64,000 nucleotides of DNA from Desulfobulbaceae bacterium DB1 (GCA_001914235.1 MQUF01000014.1:252005-316004), one strand, 5' to 3'; positions 26,441 to 41,000 are shown, counted from the stretch's first letter. Numbers and translations are program-made. Notes: generated by a model from the letters alone, not told the origin.

Positions 26441-26516
26441 GCTCACGTAGCTCAGTAGGTAGAGCACTTCCTTGGTAAGGAAGAGGCCATCGGTTCAAGT
26501 CCGATCGTGAGCTCCA
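26441..26516 (+). tRNA. tRNA-Thr (anticodon GGT)
   Basis: Acceptor GCTCACG/CGTGAGC, anticodon stem CTTCC/GGAAG around TTGGTAA (anticodon GGT), T loop GGTTCAAGTCC, encoded CCA. It ends 70 bases before tuf, with no terminator between, so tRNAs and tuf are likely co-transcribed and processed. Confidence 0.97.
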
Positions 26517-26586
26517 TTTTTTTTGGAATGAATATTTGGGCCTGTCACCTGTAAAAAAAATCTAAATCAGTCTGAGGAGATTGGAC

Positions 26587-27777
26587 ATGGCAAAGCAAAA
26601 GTTTGAACGGACTAAACCCCATGTAAATATTGGAACAATCGGTCACATTGATCACGGAAAGACCACATTGACCGCAGCGATCACCCAGGTGCTTGCAACC
26701 AAGGGATATGCCAAGAAGACCGATTTCAGTGAGATTGACAAGGCTCCGGAAGAAAAAGAGCGTGGTATCACCATTGCGACGGCCCATGTCGAGTATGAGA
26801 CGGACAACCGTCATTATGCCCATGTCGACTGTCCGGGCCATGCGGATTATATCAAGAACATGATCACCGGCGCAGCGCAGATGGACGGGGCGATCCTCGT
26901 AGTAGGCGCAGATGACGGACCGATGCCGCAGACCCGTGAGCACATTCTTCTTGCCCGTCAGGTAGGTGTGCCCGCCATTGTTGTTTTTCTGAATAAATGC
27001 GACATGGTTGACGATGCAGAGCTGATTGAGCTGGTCGACATGGAGCTGCGCGAGCTTTTGAGCAAATACGAATTTCCGGGAGACGATACCCCGATCGTTC
27101 AGGGCAGTGCCTTGAAGGCTCTGGAGAATCCGACGGACCCGGAAGCGGCAAAATGTATCTGGGATCTGATGGCTGCGGTGGATTCATTTGTTCCCGAGCC
27201 GAAACGTGACATTGACAAGCCGTTTTTGATGCCTGTCGAGGATGTTTTTTCCATTTCCGGACGTGGTACGGTAGCGACCGGACGTATCGAGCGCGGCATC
27301 ATCAAGGTGGGTGATGAGGTTGAGATCGTTGGTATTCGCGACACGCAGAAGACGACGGTAACCGGGGTTGAGATGTTCCGGAAGATCCTGGATCAGGGTC
27401 AGGCCGGTGATAATGTCGGTATCCTGCTGCGCGGCACCAAGCGTGAGGACATCGAGCGCGGCCAGGTACTGGCGGCACAGAAGAGCATCACGCCCCATGT
27501 GAAGTTCAAGGCTGAGTGTTACATCCTGAGCAAGGAAGAGGGCGGCCGTCATACACCCTTTTTCAACGGATACCGGCCGCAGTTTTATTTTCGTACCACC
27601 GACGTAACCGGTATCGTCACCCTGCCCGAAGGGGTGGAGATGGTCATGCCGGGCGACAACGTCACCATAGAGGGCGCCCTGATCACCCCGATTGCCATGG
27701 AAGCAGGACTTCGTTTTGCAATCCGTGAGGGTGGCCGTACAGTTGGGGCCGGTGTCATTAACGAGATTATTGAATAA
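26587..27777 (+). CDS. tuf: elongation factor Tu (copy 1)
   Basis: GTPase delivering aminoacyl-tRNA to the ribosome, 396 residues. The P loop GHIDHGKT is at residues 19-26, followed by the DCPGHADY switch II motif and NKCDMVDD. Domains II and III are full length, ending VINEIIE. ATG 26587 is used because it gives the [10 protein letters not shown] start shared with the second copy and follows TGAGGAG; a TTG at 26581 is in frame but unlikely. The coding sequence appears identical base for base to the copy at 43177-44367, while flanks differ. It follows the four tRNAs and precedes rpmG, the usual tRNA-tufB-secE-nusG arrangement. Confidence 0.98.
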   Translation: MAKQKFERTKPHVNIGTIGHIDHGKTTLTAAITQVLATKGYAKKTDFSEIDKAPEEKERGITIATAHVEYETDNRHYAHVDCPGHADYIKNMITGAAQMDGAILVVGADDGPMPQTREHILLARQVGVPAIVVFLNKCDMVDDAELIELVDMELRELLSKYEFPGDDTPIVQGSALKALENPTDPEAAKCIWDLMAAVDSFVPEPKRDIDKPFLMPVEDVFSISGRGTVATGRIERGIIKVGDEVEIVGIRDTQKTTVTGVEMFRKILDQGQAGDNVGILLRGTKREDIERGQVLAAQKSITPHVKFKAECYILSKEEGGRHTPFFNGYRPQFYFRTTDVTGIVTLPEGVEMVMPGDNVTIEGALITPIAMEAGLRFAIREGGRTVGAGVINEIIE

Positions 27778-27798
27778 TTTAAGAACAGGTAGCTGGCA

Positions 27799-27951
27799 AT
27801 GAGAGATATAATTACACTCGGTTGTACCGAGTGCAAACAACGGAATTATACGACGACGAAAAACAAGCGACAGACTCCCAATAAGCTTGAATTCAAGAAG
27901 TATTGTCGTTTTTGTAAAAGCCATACTCTGCACAAAGAAACACGTAAATAA
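27799..27951 (+). CDS. rpmG: 50S ribosomal protein L33
   Basis: Short 50-residue protein of the large subunit, beginning [12 protein letters not shown] and ending HKETRK. The four cysteines (CTEC and CRFC) form the zinc ribbon of the zinc-containing L33 type, with the conserved [12 protein letters not shown] segment. It is 21 bases after tuf and only five bases before tRNA-Trp. Position between tuf and secE is typical. Confidence 0.95.
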   Translation: MRDIITLGCTECKQRNYTTTKNKRQTPNKLEFKKYCRFCKSHTLHKETRK

Positions 27952-27956
27952 CCAAA

Positions 27957-28032
27957 AGGCCAGTAGCTCTAATGGTAGAGCGCCGGACTCCAAATCCGGA
28001 AGTTGGGGGTTCGAGTCCCTCCTGGCCTGCCA
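27957..28032 (+). tRNA. tRNA-Trp (anticodon CCA)
   Basis: Acceptor AGGCCAG/CTGGCCT, anticodon stem CCGGA/TCCGG around CTCCAAA (anticodon CCA), T loop GGTTCGAGTCC, encoded CCA. It lies between rpmG and secE, as in many bacteria. Confidence 0.97.
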
Positions 28033-28080
28033 ATAAATTAATGCTTCGTTAATAGGTTTTTAGCGAAGCATTAATTTATT
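28032..28080. terminator. 17-bp perfect hairpin after tRNA-Trp
   Basis: AATAAATTAATGCTTCG (28032-28048) and CGAAGCATTAATTTATT (28064-28080) are exact inverse complements. The first base is shared with the terminal A of the tRNA CCA. The AT-rich arm gives partial T runs on both sides. It may be a terminator or a processing site between tRNA-Trp and secE. Confidence 0.65.
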
Positions 28081-28110
28081 TTGAGAATTCCTGAGATACG
28101 AAGATACACT

Positions 28111-28374
28111 ATGGCAAACAAAACAGAAAAAAACTCAAAAGATCAAGATGTTAAGAAAAAGTCTGTCGCAGAAGAAGGTGCGAAATTTGATCTGAGCAAA
28201 ATAAATGTGTTTGCCGGTGAGGTGAAAGCTGAATTCGGTAAGGTTGCCTGGCCTGACAAAAAGCATACATTTGCCACAACCGGAGTCGTGGTTGTGTTGG
28301 TATTTATGATTTCCTTTTATCTGGGCGCTGTTGATCTGATTCTGGGAAAACTGATTGGTTTGCTGATTAAATAG
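28111..28374 (+). CDS. secE: preprotein translocase subunit SecE
   Basis: Small essential subunit of the SecYEG channel, 87 residues. A charged N-terminal region is followed by VFAGEVKAEFGKVAWPDKKHT, the conserved cytoplasmic amphipathic helix with the WP motif. One membrane helix of about 20 residues (TTGVVVVLVFMISFYLGAVD) then follows, as in single-span SecE. ATG 28111 is chosen over TTG 28081, which would only extend a non-conserved stretch. It is followed by nusG 41 bases later. Confidence 0.93.
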   Translation: MANKTEKNSKDQDVKKKSVAEEGAKFDLSKINVFAGEVKAEFGKVAWPDKKHTFATTGVVVVLVFMISFYLGAVDLILGKLIGLLIK

Positions 28375-28415
28375 ATGAAAAGCATCCTGAGATAACATCT
28401 GCTGGAAAGAAATAT

Positions 28416-28946
28416 ATGGCGAGAGCATGGTACATACTGCATACCTATTCGGGATTTGAAGAAAAGGTAAAGACGGCAATGCAGGAGAGAGTGAAAAAAG
28501 CCGGACAGGAGGAAATGTTCGGTGAAATCCTGGTGCCGACCGAACAGGTTGTTGAGATGATCAAGGGCTCCAAGAAAACCTCCTCGAGAAAGTTTTTCCC
28601 CGGCTACATCCTGTTGAATGTCGACCTGAATGATGAGACCTGGCATATCGTCCGTGATACGCCGAAAGTAACCGGATTTGTCGGTAATGATCTGAATCCG
28701 GAGCCGCTTTCCGACAAGGAAGCGATGAAGATCATCAGTAGAATAAAGGACGGTGCGGTTAAGCCGAAGCCAAAAGTAACTTTTGATGTCGGTGATGTCG
28801 TACGGGTAATTGACGGGCCGTTTTCCAATTTTCAGGGAGTCGTGGAAACCGTATTTCCAGACAAGGGCAGGGTTAGGGTCACGGTGAGTATATTCGGAAG
28901 AGAAACACCTGTCGAACTTGAATATGTCCAGGTTTCAAAAGGGTAG
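28416..28946 (+). CDS. nusG: transcription termination/antitermination protein NusG
   Basis: Binds RNA polymerase and links it to Rho or the ribosome. The 176-residue protein has the NGN domain (ARAWYILHTYSGFEEKV, then FPGYILLNVDL and VRDTPKVTGFVG) and the C-terminal KOW domain (FDVGDVVRVIDGPFSNFQGVVETVFPD...VSIFGRETPVELEYVQV). Length and order are standard. It starts the nusG-rplKAJL-rpoBC run. Confidence 0.97.
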   Translation: MARAWYILHTYSGFEEKVKTAMQERVKKAGQEEMFGEILVPTEQVVEMIKGSKKTSSRKFFPGYILLNVDLNDETWHIVRDTPKVTGFVGNDLNPEPLSDKEAMKIISRIKDGAVKPKPKVTFDVGDVVRVIDGPFSNFQGVVETVFPDKGRVRVTVSIFGRETPVELEYVQVSKG

Positions 28947-29021
28947 TCGTTATTGATTGATATCGATCACAGTTAGGGAAATTGCATTCATATATGCTTT
29001 ATTTATAGTTAGGAGAGAAAA

Positions 29022-29447
29022 ATGGCGAAAAAAATTACCGGATATATAAAATTACAGATTCCGGCCGGCAAGGCGAATCCCTCCCCACCGGTCGGACCGG
29101 CTCTCGGTCAGCACGGTGTTAATATCATGGAATTCTGCAAGGCATTTAACGCGAGGACGCAGAACGAGGGAGATATGATCATACCGGTTGTGATTACGGT
29201 TTTTGCGGATCGTTCTTTTACTTTTATTACAAAAACGCCCCCTGCTTCCGTGCTTTTGTTCAAAAAGCTCGGTTTGAAAGGCGGGTCAAGTAATCCTAAA
29301 AAAGATCGTGTTGCAAAAATTACACAAGACCAGATCAGAGAGATCGCGGAACTTAAAATGCCTGATCTGAATGCGTACGATGTCGATAAGGCGATGAAAA
29401 TTATTGCCGGTACAGCAAAAAGTTGCGGTATAACAATTGTTGATTGA
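29022..29447 (+). CDS. rplK: 50S ribosomal protein L11
   Basis: Protein of the GTPase-associated centre, 141 residues. The N-terminal domain has the proline-rich [27 protein letters not shown] region, and the C-terminal 23S-rRNA-binding domain ends with [18 protein letters not shown] precedes ATG 29022. rplA follows after 20 bases. Confidence 0.98.
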   Translation: MAKKITGYIKLQIPAGKANPSPPVGPALGQHGVNIMEFCKAFNARTQNEGDMIIPVVITVFADRSFTFITKTPPASVLLFKKLGLKGGSSNPKKDRVAKITQDQIREIAELKMPDLNAYDVDKAMKIIAGTAKSCGITIVD

Positions 29448-29467
29448 GCAAAATCAAAGGTGTAGCC

Positions 29468-30178
29468 ATGGCTAAAAGAGGAAAAAAATATCGAAATTCC
29501 GTAGAGAGTCTCGATAGAATGAAAATGTATACATTGCCTGATGCGGTTGAGTCCTTATTGAAGGCGCGATACGCTGCTTTTGACGAGTCCATTGACGTCG
29601 CCGTTAAATTAGGTGTTGACCCGCGGCACGCAGATCAGATGGTGCGCAGCACGGTCGTTCTTCCCAATGGAACCGGCAAAACAGAGCGTGTTCTCGTCTT
29701 TGCGAAAGGCGACAAGGTGAAGGAAGCTCTGGATGCAGGAGCTGATTACGCCGGTGGCGATGAATTCGTTGAAAAAATTCAAGCAGGGTGGCTTGAGTTT
29801 GATCGTACCATCGCCACACCGGACATGATGGGCACCGTCGGAAAAATCGGACGTGTTCTCGGTCCCCGGGGTCTGATGCCCAACGCCAAACTCGGCACGG
29901 TGACCTTTGATGTCGGCCGCGTTGTCAATGATATCAAATCCGGTAAAGTTGATTTCAAAGTCGATAAGGCTGGTATCGTCCATGCCATGATCGGCAAGGC
30001 TTCCTTTGGTGTCACCAAAATTCAGGAAAATCTGCTTGCCTTCATTGATAAGATTTTGCAACTGAAACCTTCATCCTCAAAGGGTATCTATATGAAGGGC
30101 GTCAGTATCACCAGCACCATGGGTCCCGGTATCAAGATTGATCCCATGGAGTTGCGTGTTCTCGTTAAACAGGCGTAG
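29468..30178 (+). CDS. rplA: 50S ribosomal protein L1
   Basis: L1-stalk protein, 236 residues, and in many bacteria a translational repressor of the L11 operon. The conserved [20 protein letters not shown] stretch and the [19 protein letters not shown] signature are present, ending [12 protein letters not shown] 29468 is chosen as it gives the family start MAKRGKKY; the frame opens further upstream at 29444 without a better site. It is followed by a terminator-like hairpin. Confidence 0.98.
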   Translation: MAKRGKKYRNSVESLDRMKMYTLPDAVESLLKARYAAFDESIDVAVKLGVDPRHADQMVRSTVVLPNGTGKTERVLVFAKGDKVKEALDAGADYAGGDEFVEKIQAGWLEFDRTIATPDMMGTVGKIGRVLGPRGLMPNAKLGTVTFDVGRVVNDIKSGKVDFKVDKAGIVHAMIGKASFGVTKIQENLLAFIDKILQLKPSSSKGIYMKGVSITSTMGPGIKIDPMELRVLVKQA

Positions 30179-30194
30179 GTAATTTCATGTCAGC

Positions 30195-30231
30195 AACGTG
30201 CATGAGAAATTCATTTGTCATGCACGTTTTC
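30195..30231 (+). terminator. hairpin after rplA
   Basis: AACGTGCATGA (30195-30205) and TCATGCACGTT (30218-30228) form a perfect 11-bp stem followed by T residues. It ends the rplKA unit or acts as a partial terminator ahead of the L10 leader. Confidence 0.75.
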
Positions 30232-30246
30232 AAAGTAGTATTGATG

Positions 30247-30298
30247 TCGAAGACAGCAGGTACGAAGGTTTAATCCTTTATTCAGGGCCTGCCGAGAC
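30247..30298 (+). promoter_or_regulatory. ribosomal protein L10 leader (autoregulatory mRNA element)
   Basis: The stretch contains GACAGCAGGT, an inner hairpin AAGG-TTTAAT-CCTT (30265-30278), and GCCTGCCGAGAC. GCAGGT pairs with GCCTGC. This arrangement matches the conserved L10(L12)-binding leader found before rplJ in many bacteria, through which excess L10 represses rplJL. Identification is by pattern and position 240 bases before rplJ. Confidence 0.75.
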
Positions 30299-30435
30299 GA
30301 ATATGTTGCGCGAGCAACAAAAAAACAAGTGTGACGCATACGTCATCGTTTGATGTGTCGTGTCCTCTTTTCCGCGGGAAGAGTTTGTGTTCATCACTTG
30401 TCTGTCCTCATCGACTTCAACTGCTTTTAATTCCA

Positions 30436-30462
30436 AAAGGCTTATTGGTGTCAATAAGCTTT
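30436..30462 (+). promoter_or_regulatory. second hairpin in the rplJ leader
   Basis: AGGCTTATTG and CAATAAGCTT pair around a GTGT loop, about 75 bases before rplJ. It may be an alternative fold of the L10 leader or an attenuator. There is no strong T tract. The remainder of 30300-30536 shows no gene. Confidence 0.4.
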
Positions 30463-30536
30463 CAATTGTCTGCCGGATTTTTTAAGATTCGGCGTAGTGA
30501 GTCAATGATGCGATGTGAGTTTAAGGAGGTAGGACA

Positions 30537-31064
30537 TTGAATCGTGATGAAAAAGCTGCGGTAGTAGCCGAACTCAGCGACAAATTTGACAAAGCCAAAT
30601 TTGCCGTTGTCGCCGACTATCGCGGGGTTACCGTATCCACATTTGAAGAACTTCGGCGTGAGCTGAAAAAAAACAATGCAGAGATACGCGTTGCCAAAAA
30701 TACGCTGCTCCGCAGGGCTGTGCAGGGGACTCCTTTTGAGGTCATGAGTGATCATCTCAAGGGGACGACTGCAGTGACTGTATCCTACGAGGATCCTGTC
30801 GCGCCGGCCAAAATCCTGACTGAGTTTGTCAAGAATCACCCGGAACTCATTCTGCGCGGTGGAGTTCTGGAGGGGAAACATCTGAGTCCCGACGACCTGA
30901 AAGCGTTGTCGTCTCTGCCGAGCAAGGAAGTTATGCTTGCCACTCTCCTTTCCGTTATGAATGCCGTACCCACAAGCTTTGTTCAGGTTCTCAGTGCCAT
31001 ACCGAGAAGTTTTCTCTATACACTGACGGCCCTCAAGGAAAAGAAAGAACAGGAAAACAACTGA
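30537..31064 (+). CDS. rplJ: 50S ribosomal protein L10
   Basis: Stalk base protein, 175 residues, that carries the L7/L12 dimers. It shows KFAVVADYRGVTVSTFEELRRELKKNNAEIRVAKNTLLRRA, the rRNA-binding domain, and a C-terminal helix (FLYTLTALKEKKEQ) that binds L12. The start is TTG 30537, seven bases after a perfect AAGGAGGT; no ATG is available at the right place. The non-ATG start plus the L10 leader upstream fits a translationally controlled gene. rplL follows 39 bases later. Confidence 0.97.
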   Translation: MNRDEKAAVVAELSDKFDKAKFAVVADYRGVTVSTFEELRRELKKNNAEIRVAKNTLLRRAVQGTPFEVMSDHLKGTTAVTVSYEDPVAPAKILTEFVKNHPELILRGGVLEGKHLSPDDLKALSSLPSKEVMLATLLSVMNAVPTSFVQVLSAIPRSFLYTLTALKEKKEQENN

Positions 31065-31103
31065 TTTATCAAACGAATGATTTTTTAATGGAGGATTGTA
31101 TAA

Positions 31104-31487
31104 ATGTCTGTATCTAAAGAAGATGTAATCAATTTTATTGCCAATATGACCGTTCTTGAGCTGTCCGAGCTCGTCAAGGAAATGGAAGAAAAATTCGGTG
31201 TTTCCGCTGCCGCTCCGGTAGCCGTGGCTGTTGCCGGCCCCGCTGCCGGTGGTGCTGAAGCCGTCGCTGAAGAGAAAACCGAATTCGATGTTATCCTGAC
31301 TTCCGCAGGCGACAAGAAAATCGGTGTTATCAAAGAAGTTCGCGCAATCACCTCTCTTGGGCTGAAAGAAGCAAAAGATTTGGTGGAGGGTGCTCCTTCA
31401 CCCATCAAGGAAGGCGTTTCCAAAGCCGAGGCAGATGATATTAAAGCAAAGATCGAAGCTGCCGGCGGTACTGTTGAAATCAAATAA
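31104..31487 (+). CDS. rplL: 50S ribosomal protein L7/L12
   Basis: Stalk protein recruiting translational GTPases, 127 residues. N-terminal dimerisation domain ([23 protein letters not shown]), an alanine/valine-rich hinge, and the C-terminal domain with [47 protein letters not shown] precedes ATG 31104. A large hairpin follows, separating rplL from rpoB. Confidence 0.98.
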   Translation: MSVSKEDVINFIANMTVLELSELVKEMEEKFGVSAAAPVAVAVAGPAAGGAEAVAEEKTEFDVILTSAGDKKIGVIKEVRAITSLGLKEAKDLVEGAPSPIKEGVSKAEADDIKAKIEAAGGTVEIK

Positions 31488-31560
31488 TTATGACATTGTA
31501 GAATTTCTGTATATAGATCCGGTTCTTCATCTTCGGATGAGAATCTGAAGGATACGCAAA

Positions 31561-31608
31561 ATATAACGCTGCAGGGTGAAAATCTCTGTAGCGTTATATT
31601 GCGTTTTT
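31561..31608 (+). terminator. attenuator-type hairpin between rplL and rpoB
   Basis: ATATAACGCTGCAG (31561-31574) and CTGTAGCGTTATAT (31586-31599) pair over 14 positions with one G:T pair, then GCGTTTTTC. A partial terminator or RNase III site at this place lowers rpoBC expression relative to ribosomal proteins in other bacteria; the same is inferred here. Confidence 0.75.
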
Positions 31609-31692
31609 CCCCCAGCGTACTGTTGACCTGCTTAGTCCGGGAGACATGGCTAAAAAACTGAGTATCAGTTTGTAAGGCGAGGGCATAACTTA

Positions 31693-35778
<4,086 letters not shown>

Positions 35779-35892
35779 AGAGGTCCGGATTACAATTTGA
35801 GAACAGGAGTCAAGCTTCTCAAACGGTTTTGCGACATGATCTCTGTCCTTACCGACTGAACGAAACGAAAAATTGCTTACAAGGGTGCTGCC

Positions 35893-38800
35893 GTGGATGA
35901 ACTTTTCAGCTTTTTTAATAATGAAAAAAAGCCTTTTAAATTTAATTCTGTCCGGATTTCTCTCGCCTCTCCGGAAAAAATTCTCGACTGGTCACACGGA
36001 GAAGTAAAAAAACCGGAGACGATTAATTACAGAACATTCAAACCGGAACGCGACGGGCTTTTCTGCGCGAAAATATTCGGTCCCGTCAAGGATTATGAAT
36101 GTAATTGCGGCAAGTATAAGCGGATGAAGCATCGCGGCGTAATCTGCGAAAAATGCGGGGTCGAAGTCATTCAGTCCAAAGTGCGGCGTGAAAGGCTCGG
36201 TCATATTGAACTTGCTTCCCCGGTTGCCCATATCTGGTTTTTGAAAAGTCTCCCGAGTAAAATCGGCAATCTCTGCGACATGACGCTCAAGGAATTGGAA
36301 AAGGTTCTTTATTTCGATTCCTATGTCGTTGTTTCTTCCGATGAGCCGTCCCTGGCGGTCGGCGCCTTGCTCACCGAGGAGCAGTATCGACAGAGCCGTG
36401 AGGACTTTCCCGGCAAATTCACCGTGGGCATTGGTGCCGCGGCTATCAAGGATATCCTGAAAAGCCTCGAACTTAATGAGCTGTCCGTGCAGTTGCGGGA
36501 AGAAATGCGGCAAACCGGCTCCGAGGCCAAACGCAAGAAGCTGGCAAAACGGTTGAATATCGTCGAGGCATTCCGTGATTCGGGCAACAAGCCCGAATGG
36601 ATGATCCTTGACGTCATCCCTGTTCTTCCTCCGGACCTGCGCCCCCTGGTGCCCCTGGAGGGAGGTCGTTTTGCCACCTCGGATTTGAATGATCTTTATC
36701 GTCGGGTTATTAACCGCAACAACCGCTTAAAAAGGCTGCTTGAGCTTGACGCCCCGGAAATTATTATCCGCAATGAAAAGCGCATGCTGCAGGAAGCGGT
36801 TGACGTGCTGTTTGACAACGGCCGCCGAGGCAAGGTCATTACCGGCCCCAACAAGCGGCCGCTCAAATCCTTAAGCGACATGCTGAAAGGGAAACAGGGC
36901 CGATTCCGGCAGAATCTTCTCGGGAAACGCGTTGATTACTCCGGCCGTACCGTTATTGTTGTCGGCCCGCATCTGCGTCTTCATCAGTGCGGTCTGCCCA
37001 AAAAAATGGCCCTGGAGCTTTTTAAGCCGTTTATCTACAACAAGCTGGAAATGCTCGGCTACGTGACCACCATTAAAAGCGCGAGAAAGATGGTGGAAAA
37101 AGAAACAAAAGAGGTATGGGACGTTCTCGATGATGTTGTCAAGGAATATCCGATCATCCTCAACCGTGCTCCAACCCTGCATCGCCTCGGCATGCAGGCT
37201 TTCGAGCCTATCCTGATCGAGGGCAAGGCCATCCAGCTGCATCCCCTGGTTTGTTCCGCTTTCAATGCCGATTTCGACGGTGATCAGATGGCGGTCCATA
37301 TCCCTTTGACGGTCGAAGCGCAGATGGAGGCGCGGGTGTTGATGATGTCCACCAACAACATCCTCTCCCCGGCCCATGGCGAGCCGATCATCATTCCCAG
37401 TCAGGATATTGTTCTCGGTCTCTATTACATGACTAGGGAAAGATTGTATGCCAAGGGTGAGGGTAAAATTTTCTCCTCGCCCGAAGAAGCCCGGATCGCC
37501 TATGATTACGGCGAAGTGCATCTGCAGGCGCGGGTGAAGGTGCGCATTAATGGTGAACTTGTTGAGACAACCACCGGCCGTGTTCTTATCGGCGAGCTCT
37601 TGCCCGATTCGATTCCTTTTTCCGCCGTGAATCAGGTTCTCAAGAAAAAGGCGTTGGCCAAGTTAATCGATTTTACCTATCGGCATGCCGGGACCAAGGA
37701 GACAGTCATCCTGGCCGACCGACTGAAGGATATCGGTTACGAGTTCGCCACCCAGGCTGCTATCTCCATTTGCATCAATGATATGCAGATTCCGGTCAGC
37801 AAGGAGGAAATTCTGGGCAAGTCGGAAAATGAAGTCATGGATGTTGAGCAGCAATATGCCGATGGTTTGATTACGGCCGGCGAGAAATACAACAAGGTTG
37901 TCGATATCTGGTCCAGGGCCACCGACGATGTTGCCCAGGAGATGATGAAGGAGCTGTCCGTCCTTTATCTGCGTGACAAGAATAAACAGCTGGTGGAAAC
38001 ACCGAGCTTTAATTCCATCTATATCATGGCCGACTCGGGCGCCAGGGGCAGCAAGGACCAGATCCGCCAGCTCGCCGGTATGCGCGGCCTCATGGCCAAA
38101 CCTTCCGGTGCCATTATCGAATCACCCATCAAGGCCAACTTCCGCGAGGGGTTGAATGTTCTGGAGTACTTTATTTCCACCCATGGTGCACGGAAAGGTC
38201 TTGCCGATACCGCTCTTAAAACAGCCAACTCCGGATATCTGACCAGGAGACTGGTTGATGTTGCCCAGGATTCCACCATTTCGGAGAAAGATTGCGGCAC
38301 CCTGGACGGCATTATGGCTGAGCCGCTGTTTGAAGGCGGCGAGGTGATTCAGCGTGTTGGTGAACGTATTCTCGGACGTGTCGCCCTGGAGGATATCGTT
38401 GATCCCTTCTCCGGTGAAACCATTGCCAGGGCCGGAGATGAAATAACCGAAGACAAGGTCGAAACCATAGAATATGCGGGTATCGATAGGGTCATGATTC
38501 GTTCGGTTCTGACCTGCAACTCCCGTCGTGGTGTCTGTGTTTCCTGCTATGGACGTGATCTTGGCCGCGGTCACATGGTCAATATCGGTGAGGCCGTCGG
38601 CATTATCGCCGCCCAGTCCATTGGTGAGCCTGGAACACAGTTGACCATGCGCACATTCCATATCGGCGGCACGGCGAGCAGAAGTGTTATGCAAGCGGAG
38701 ATCCGCACCCTGCATGGCGGCGAAATAAAGTTTCAGGATCTTCATTGTGTCAAGAACAATGAAGGAAAGCTGGTTGTCATGAACCGCAACGGCGAGATCA

Positions 38801-39948
38801 GCATCCTCGGGACCAAGGGCCGTGAGCGGGAAAGATATCCGGTGACCTATGGCGCGATTTTAGACGTCAACGATGGTGATGTGGTTGAGCCGAATACCTT
38901 GATTGCCGACTGGGATCCTTATACCATCCCGATTGTCAGCGAGGTATCGGGTACGGTTAAATTCGGCGACATTATCGAGGGTTCGACCATGCAGGAAAGG
39001 GTTGACCCGATTACCGGCAAGGCAAGTTACGTAATTATCGCCTCCAAGGTTGCGGCAATGAACCCGCGTATTTCACTCAAGGGCGACAAGGGTAAAACCT
39101 TGAAGCTTGAAGGGACGGGCACGCCTGCCCGTTATTCCCTGCCGGTGGGAACCATCATCAACGTCGAGGAAGGTCAGGAAATTAAGGCTGGTACCGTTCT
39201 CGGCAAGATCCCTCGCGAGACGACAAAAACCAAGGACATCACCGGTGGTTTGCCGCGGGTTGCCGAATTGTTCGAGGTGCGAAAACCCAAGGAACATGCG
39301 GTGATCAGTGAAATCAATGGCCGGGTGAATTTCGGCAAGGATCTCAAGGGGAAAAAACGGGTTATCGTGACACCTGAGATCGGTGAACCCAAAGAATATC
39401 TGATTCCAAAAGGAAAACACATCAGCGTTCATGAAGGGGACTATGTCAAGGCAGGCGAACCGCTGATGGATGGTTCTCCGGATCCCAATGACATTCTTCG
39501 CGTCATGGGCGTCAAGGAGCTGGCTAAATTTCTCGTGAATGAGATCCAGGAAGTCTACCGTCTCCAGGGTGTCAAAATCAACGACAAGCACATTGAGGTC
39601 ATCGTTCGCCAGATGTTGCGCCGTGTCCATATTACCCGGGTCGGCGACAGCACCTTTATGCTCGGAGAGCAGGTTGAGGCCTGGAAGTTTAATGAAGAAA
39701 ATGAAAAAATACTCAGGGAAGGCGGACGTCCAGCGGTTGCCGAACCGTTGCTGCTCGGCGTCACCAAGGCTTCCCTCAGTACGGACAGTTTCATTTCCGC
39801 CGCTTCATTCCAGGAAACGACCAAGGTTCTCACCAATGCTGCCATGGCCGGCAAGTTTGATGATTTGAGCGGTTTGAAGGAAAATGTTATCATGGGTCGG
39901 CTTGTCCCTGCCGGCACAGGTCTTGAGCGTTATTCCATGGAGGAATAG
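35893..39948 (+). CDS. rpoC: DNA-directed RNA polymerase beta' subunit
   Basis: Largest RNA polymerase subunit, 1351 residues. The N-terminal zinc finger is [25 protein letters not shown]. The catalytic NADFDGDQ motif is at residues 458-465, with metal-binding aspartates D460, D462 and D464. The bridge and trigger regions follow ([41 protein letters not shown]), and a second zinc site includes [16 protein letters not shown]. The start is GTG 35893 (GTGGATGAACTT), giving MDELFSFF. It is 114 bases after rpoB, with no terminator between. Confidence 0.98.
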   Translation: MDELFSFFNNEKKPFKFNSVRISLASPEKILDWSHGEVKKPETINYRTFKPERDGLFCAKIFGPVKDYECNCGKYKRMKHRGVICEKCGVEVIQSKVRRERLGHIELASPVAHIWFLKSLPSKIGNLCDMTLKELEKVLYFDSYVVVSSDEPSLAVGALLTEEQYRQSREDFPGKFTVGIGAAAIKDILKSLELNELSVQLREEMRQTGSEAKRKKLAKRLNIVEAFRDSGNKPEWMILDVIPVLPPDLRPLVPLEGGRFATSDLNDLYRRVINRNNRLKRLLELDAPEIIIRNEKRMLQEAVDVLFDNGRRGKVITGPNKRPLKSLSDMLKGKQGRFRQNLLGKRVDYSGRTVIVVGPHLRLHQCGLPKKMALELFKPFIYNKLEMLGYVTTIKSARKMVEKETKEVWDVLDDVVKEYPIILNRAPTLHRLGMQAFEPILIEGKAIQLHPLVCSAFNADFDGDQMAVHIPLTVEAQMEARVLMMSTNNILSPAHGEPIIIPSQDIVLGLYYMTRERLYAKGEGKIFSSPEEARIAYDYGEVHLQARVKVRINGELVETTTGRVLIGELLPDSIPFSAVNQVLKKKALAKLIDFTYRHAGTKETVILADRLKDIGYEFATQAAISICINDMQIPVSKEEILGKSENEVMDVEQQYADGLITAGEKYNKVVDIWSRATDDVAQEMMKELSVLYLRDKNKQLVETPSFNSIYIMADSGARGSKDQIRQLAGMRGLMAKPSGAIIESPIKANFREGLNVLEYFISTHGARKGLADTALKTANSGYLTRRLVDVAQDSTISEKDCGTLDGIMAEPLFEGGEVIQRVGERILGRVALEDIVDPFSGETIARAGDEITEDKVETIEYAGIDRVMIRSVLTCNSRRGVCVSCYGRDLGRGHMVNIGEAVGIIAAQSIGEPGTQLTMRTFHIGGTASRSVMQAEIRTLHGGEIKFQDLHCVKNNEGKLVVMNRNGEISILGTKGRERERYPVTYGAILDVNDGDVVEPNTLIADWDPYTIPIVSEVSGTVKFGDIIEGSTMQERVDPITGKASYVIIASKVAAMNPRISLKGDKGKTLKLEGTGTPARYSLPVGTIINVEEGQEIKAGTVLGKIPRETTKTKDITGGLPRVAELFEVRKPKEHAVISEINGRVNFGKDLKGKKRVIVTPEIGEPKEYLIPKGKHISVHEGDYVKAGEPLMDGSPDPNDILRVMGVKELAKFLVNEIQEVYRLQGVKINDKHIEVIVRQMLRRVHITRVGDSTFMLGEQVEAWKFNEENEKILREGGRPAVAEPLLLGVTKASLSTDSFISAASFQETTKVLTNAAMAGKFDDLSGLKENVIMGRLVPAGTGLERYSMEE

Positions 39949-40005
39949 CAGAGAAGGTGAACTGAAAAAGTTATATTTATCTGCTGATGGTGAACAAGTT
40001 TATTC

Positions 40006-40034
40006 TTGACACCGGCAAAGGCATCGTGTAAGTA
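40006..40034 (+). promoter_or_regulatory. candidate promoter before rpsL
   Basis: TTGACA (40006-40011) with a 17-base spacer to TAAGTA (40029-40034). The -35 is perfect but the -10 matches only partly. It would start the str operon about 75 bases before rpsL. Confidence 0.45.
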
Positions 40035-40062
40035 TTCCGTTTTTCGATCACGCACTAATCGT

Positions 40063-40080
40063 CCCCTTCCCTGGAAGGGG
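40063..40080 (+). promoter_or_regulatory. GC-rich hairpin in rpsL leader
   Basis: CCCCTTC and GAAGGGG pair over seven bases around CCTG. It lies 20 bases before the AGGAG site of rpsL. There is no T tract directly after it, so a role in mRNA stability or translation control is more likely than termination. Confidence 0.45.
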
Positions 40081-40113
40081 ATAATTATAAAAACAAATGT
40101 AGGAGTCTAGTCA

Positions 40114-40485
40114 ATGCCAACCATCAACCAATTGGTACGGCACGGTCGTAAGAAATCGGTGAAGAGGACCAATACACCCGCCTTGCAGGCTTGCCCCCAG
40201 AGAAGGGGAGTCTGTGTACGTGTTTATACCACAACACCTAAAAAGCCGAACTCTGCGTTGAGGAAGGTTGCCAGGGTAAGATTGACAAACGGGATAGAGG
40301 TAACCTCCTATATTCCCGGTATCGGGCATAATCTGCAGGAGCATTCGGTGGTGTTAATCAGGGGTGGCAGGGTAAAAGACCTTCCCGGTGTTCGTTATCA
40401 TATCATCAGGGGTACGCTGGACACGCTGGGTGTCTCGGACAGGAGACAGGGGCGCTCAAAATACGGTGCAAAACGTCCCAAATAA
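40114..40485 (+). CDS. rpsL: 30S ribosomal protein S12
   Basis: Decoding-centre protein of 123 residues. It has the conserved [12 protein letters not shown] start, [22 protein letters not shown] (the region of streptomycin-resistance changes, with the wild-type lysine), and [21 protein letters not shown] lies eight bases before ATG 40114. First gene of the str operon rpsL-rpsG-fusA-tuf. Confidence 0.98.
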   Translation: MPTINQLVRHGRKKSVKRTNTPALQACPQRRGVCVRVYTTTPKKPNSALRKVARVRLTNGIEVTSYIPGIGHNLQEHSVVLIRGGRVKDLPGVRYHIIRGTLDTLGVSDRRQGRSKYGAKRPK

Positions 40486-40526
40486 TTTCTGTTTTTTTTG
40501 ATGAAAAGAGAAGGAGCTGAAAGGTA

Positions 40527-41000
40527 ATGCCCAGACGTAGATTGGTAGCAAAACGTGAAATTAATCAGGATGCGCGCTTTAACAGCGTCTTGGTTTCTAA
40601 GTTTATAAATGGCCTGATGGAGCGCGGTAAAAAAAGCATTGCCCGCTCAATCTTCTATGATGCCATGGATATCATTGAGAAAACGGTCAAGGAAGATGAT
40701 GCATTGTCTGTTTTTGAAAAAGCCATGGAGAATGTAAGGCCCAAAGTAGAAGTTAAGTCTCGACGCGTCGGCGGTGCAACATATCAGGTGCCTGTCGAGG
40801 TTCGCCCCGAGCGACGTAATGCCCTTGCCATCCGTTGGCTGGTGGGTTTCTCCGCGAAACGGAGCGGCAAGTCCATGGCGGAAAAGCTTGCTTCGGAACT
40901 GGCTGATGCCTACCACAATCGTGGAACATCCGTCAAGAAGCGTGAGGATACGCACAAGATGGCTGACGCAAATAAGGCTTTTGCTCATTATCGTTGGTAA
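40527..41000 (+). CDS. rpsG: 30S ribosomal protein S7
   Basis: Primary 16S-binding protein of the small-subunit head, 157 residues. [14 protein letters not shown] opens it, [25 protein letters not shown] is the signature, and the C-terminus keeps [21 protein letters not shown] precedes ATG 40527. In E. coli S7 represses its own operon; no equivalent structure was traced here. Confidence 0.98.
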   Translation: MPRRRLVAKREINQDARFNSVLVSKFINGLMERGKKSIARSIFYDAMDIIEKTVKEDDALSVFEKAMENVRPKVEVKSRRVGGATYQVPVEVRPERRNALAIRWLVGFSAKRSGKSMAEKLASELADAYHNRGTSVKKREDTHKMADANKAFAHYRW

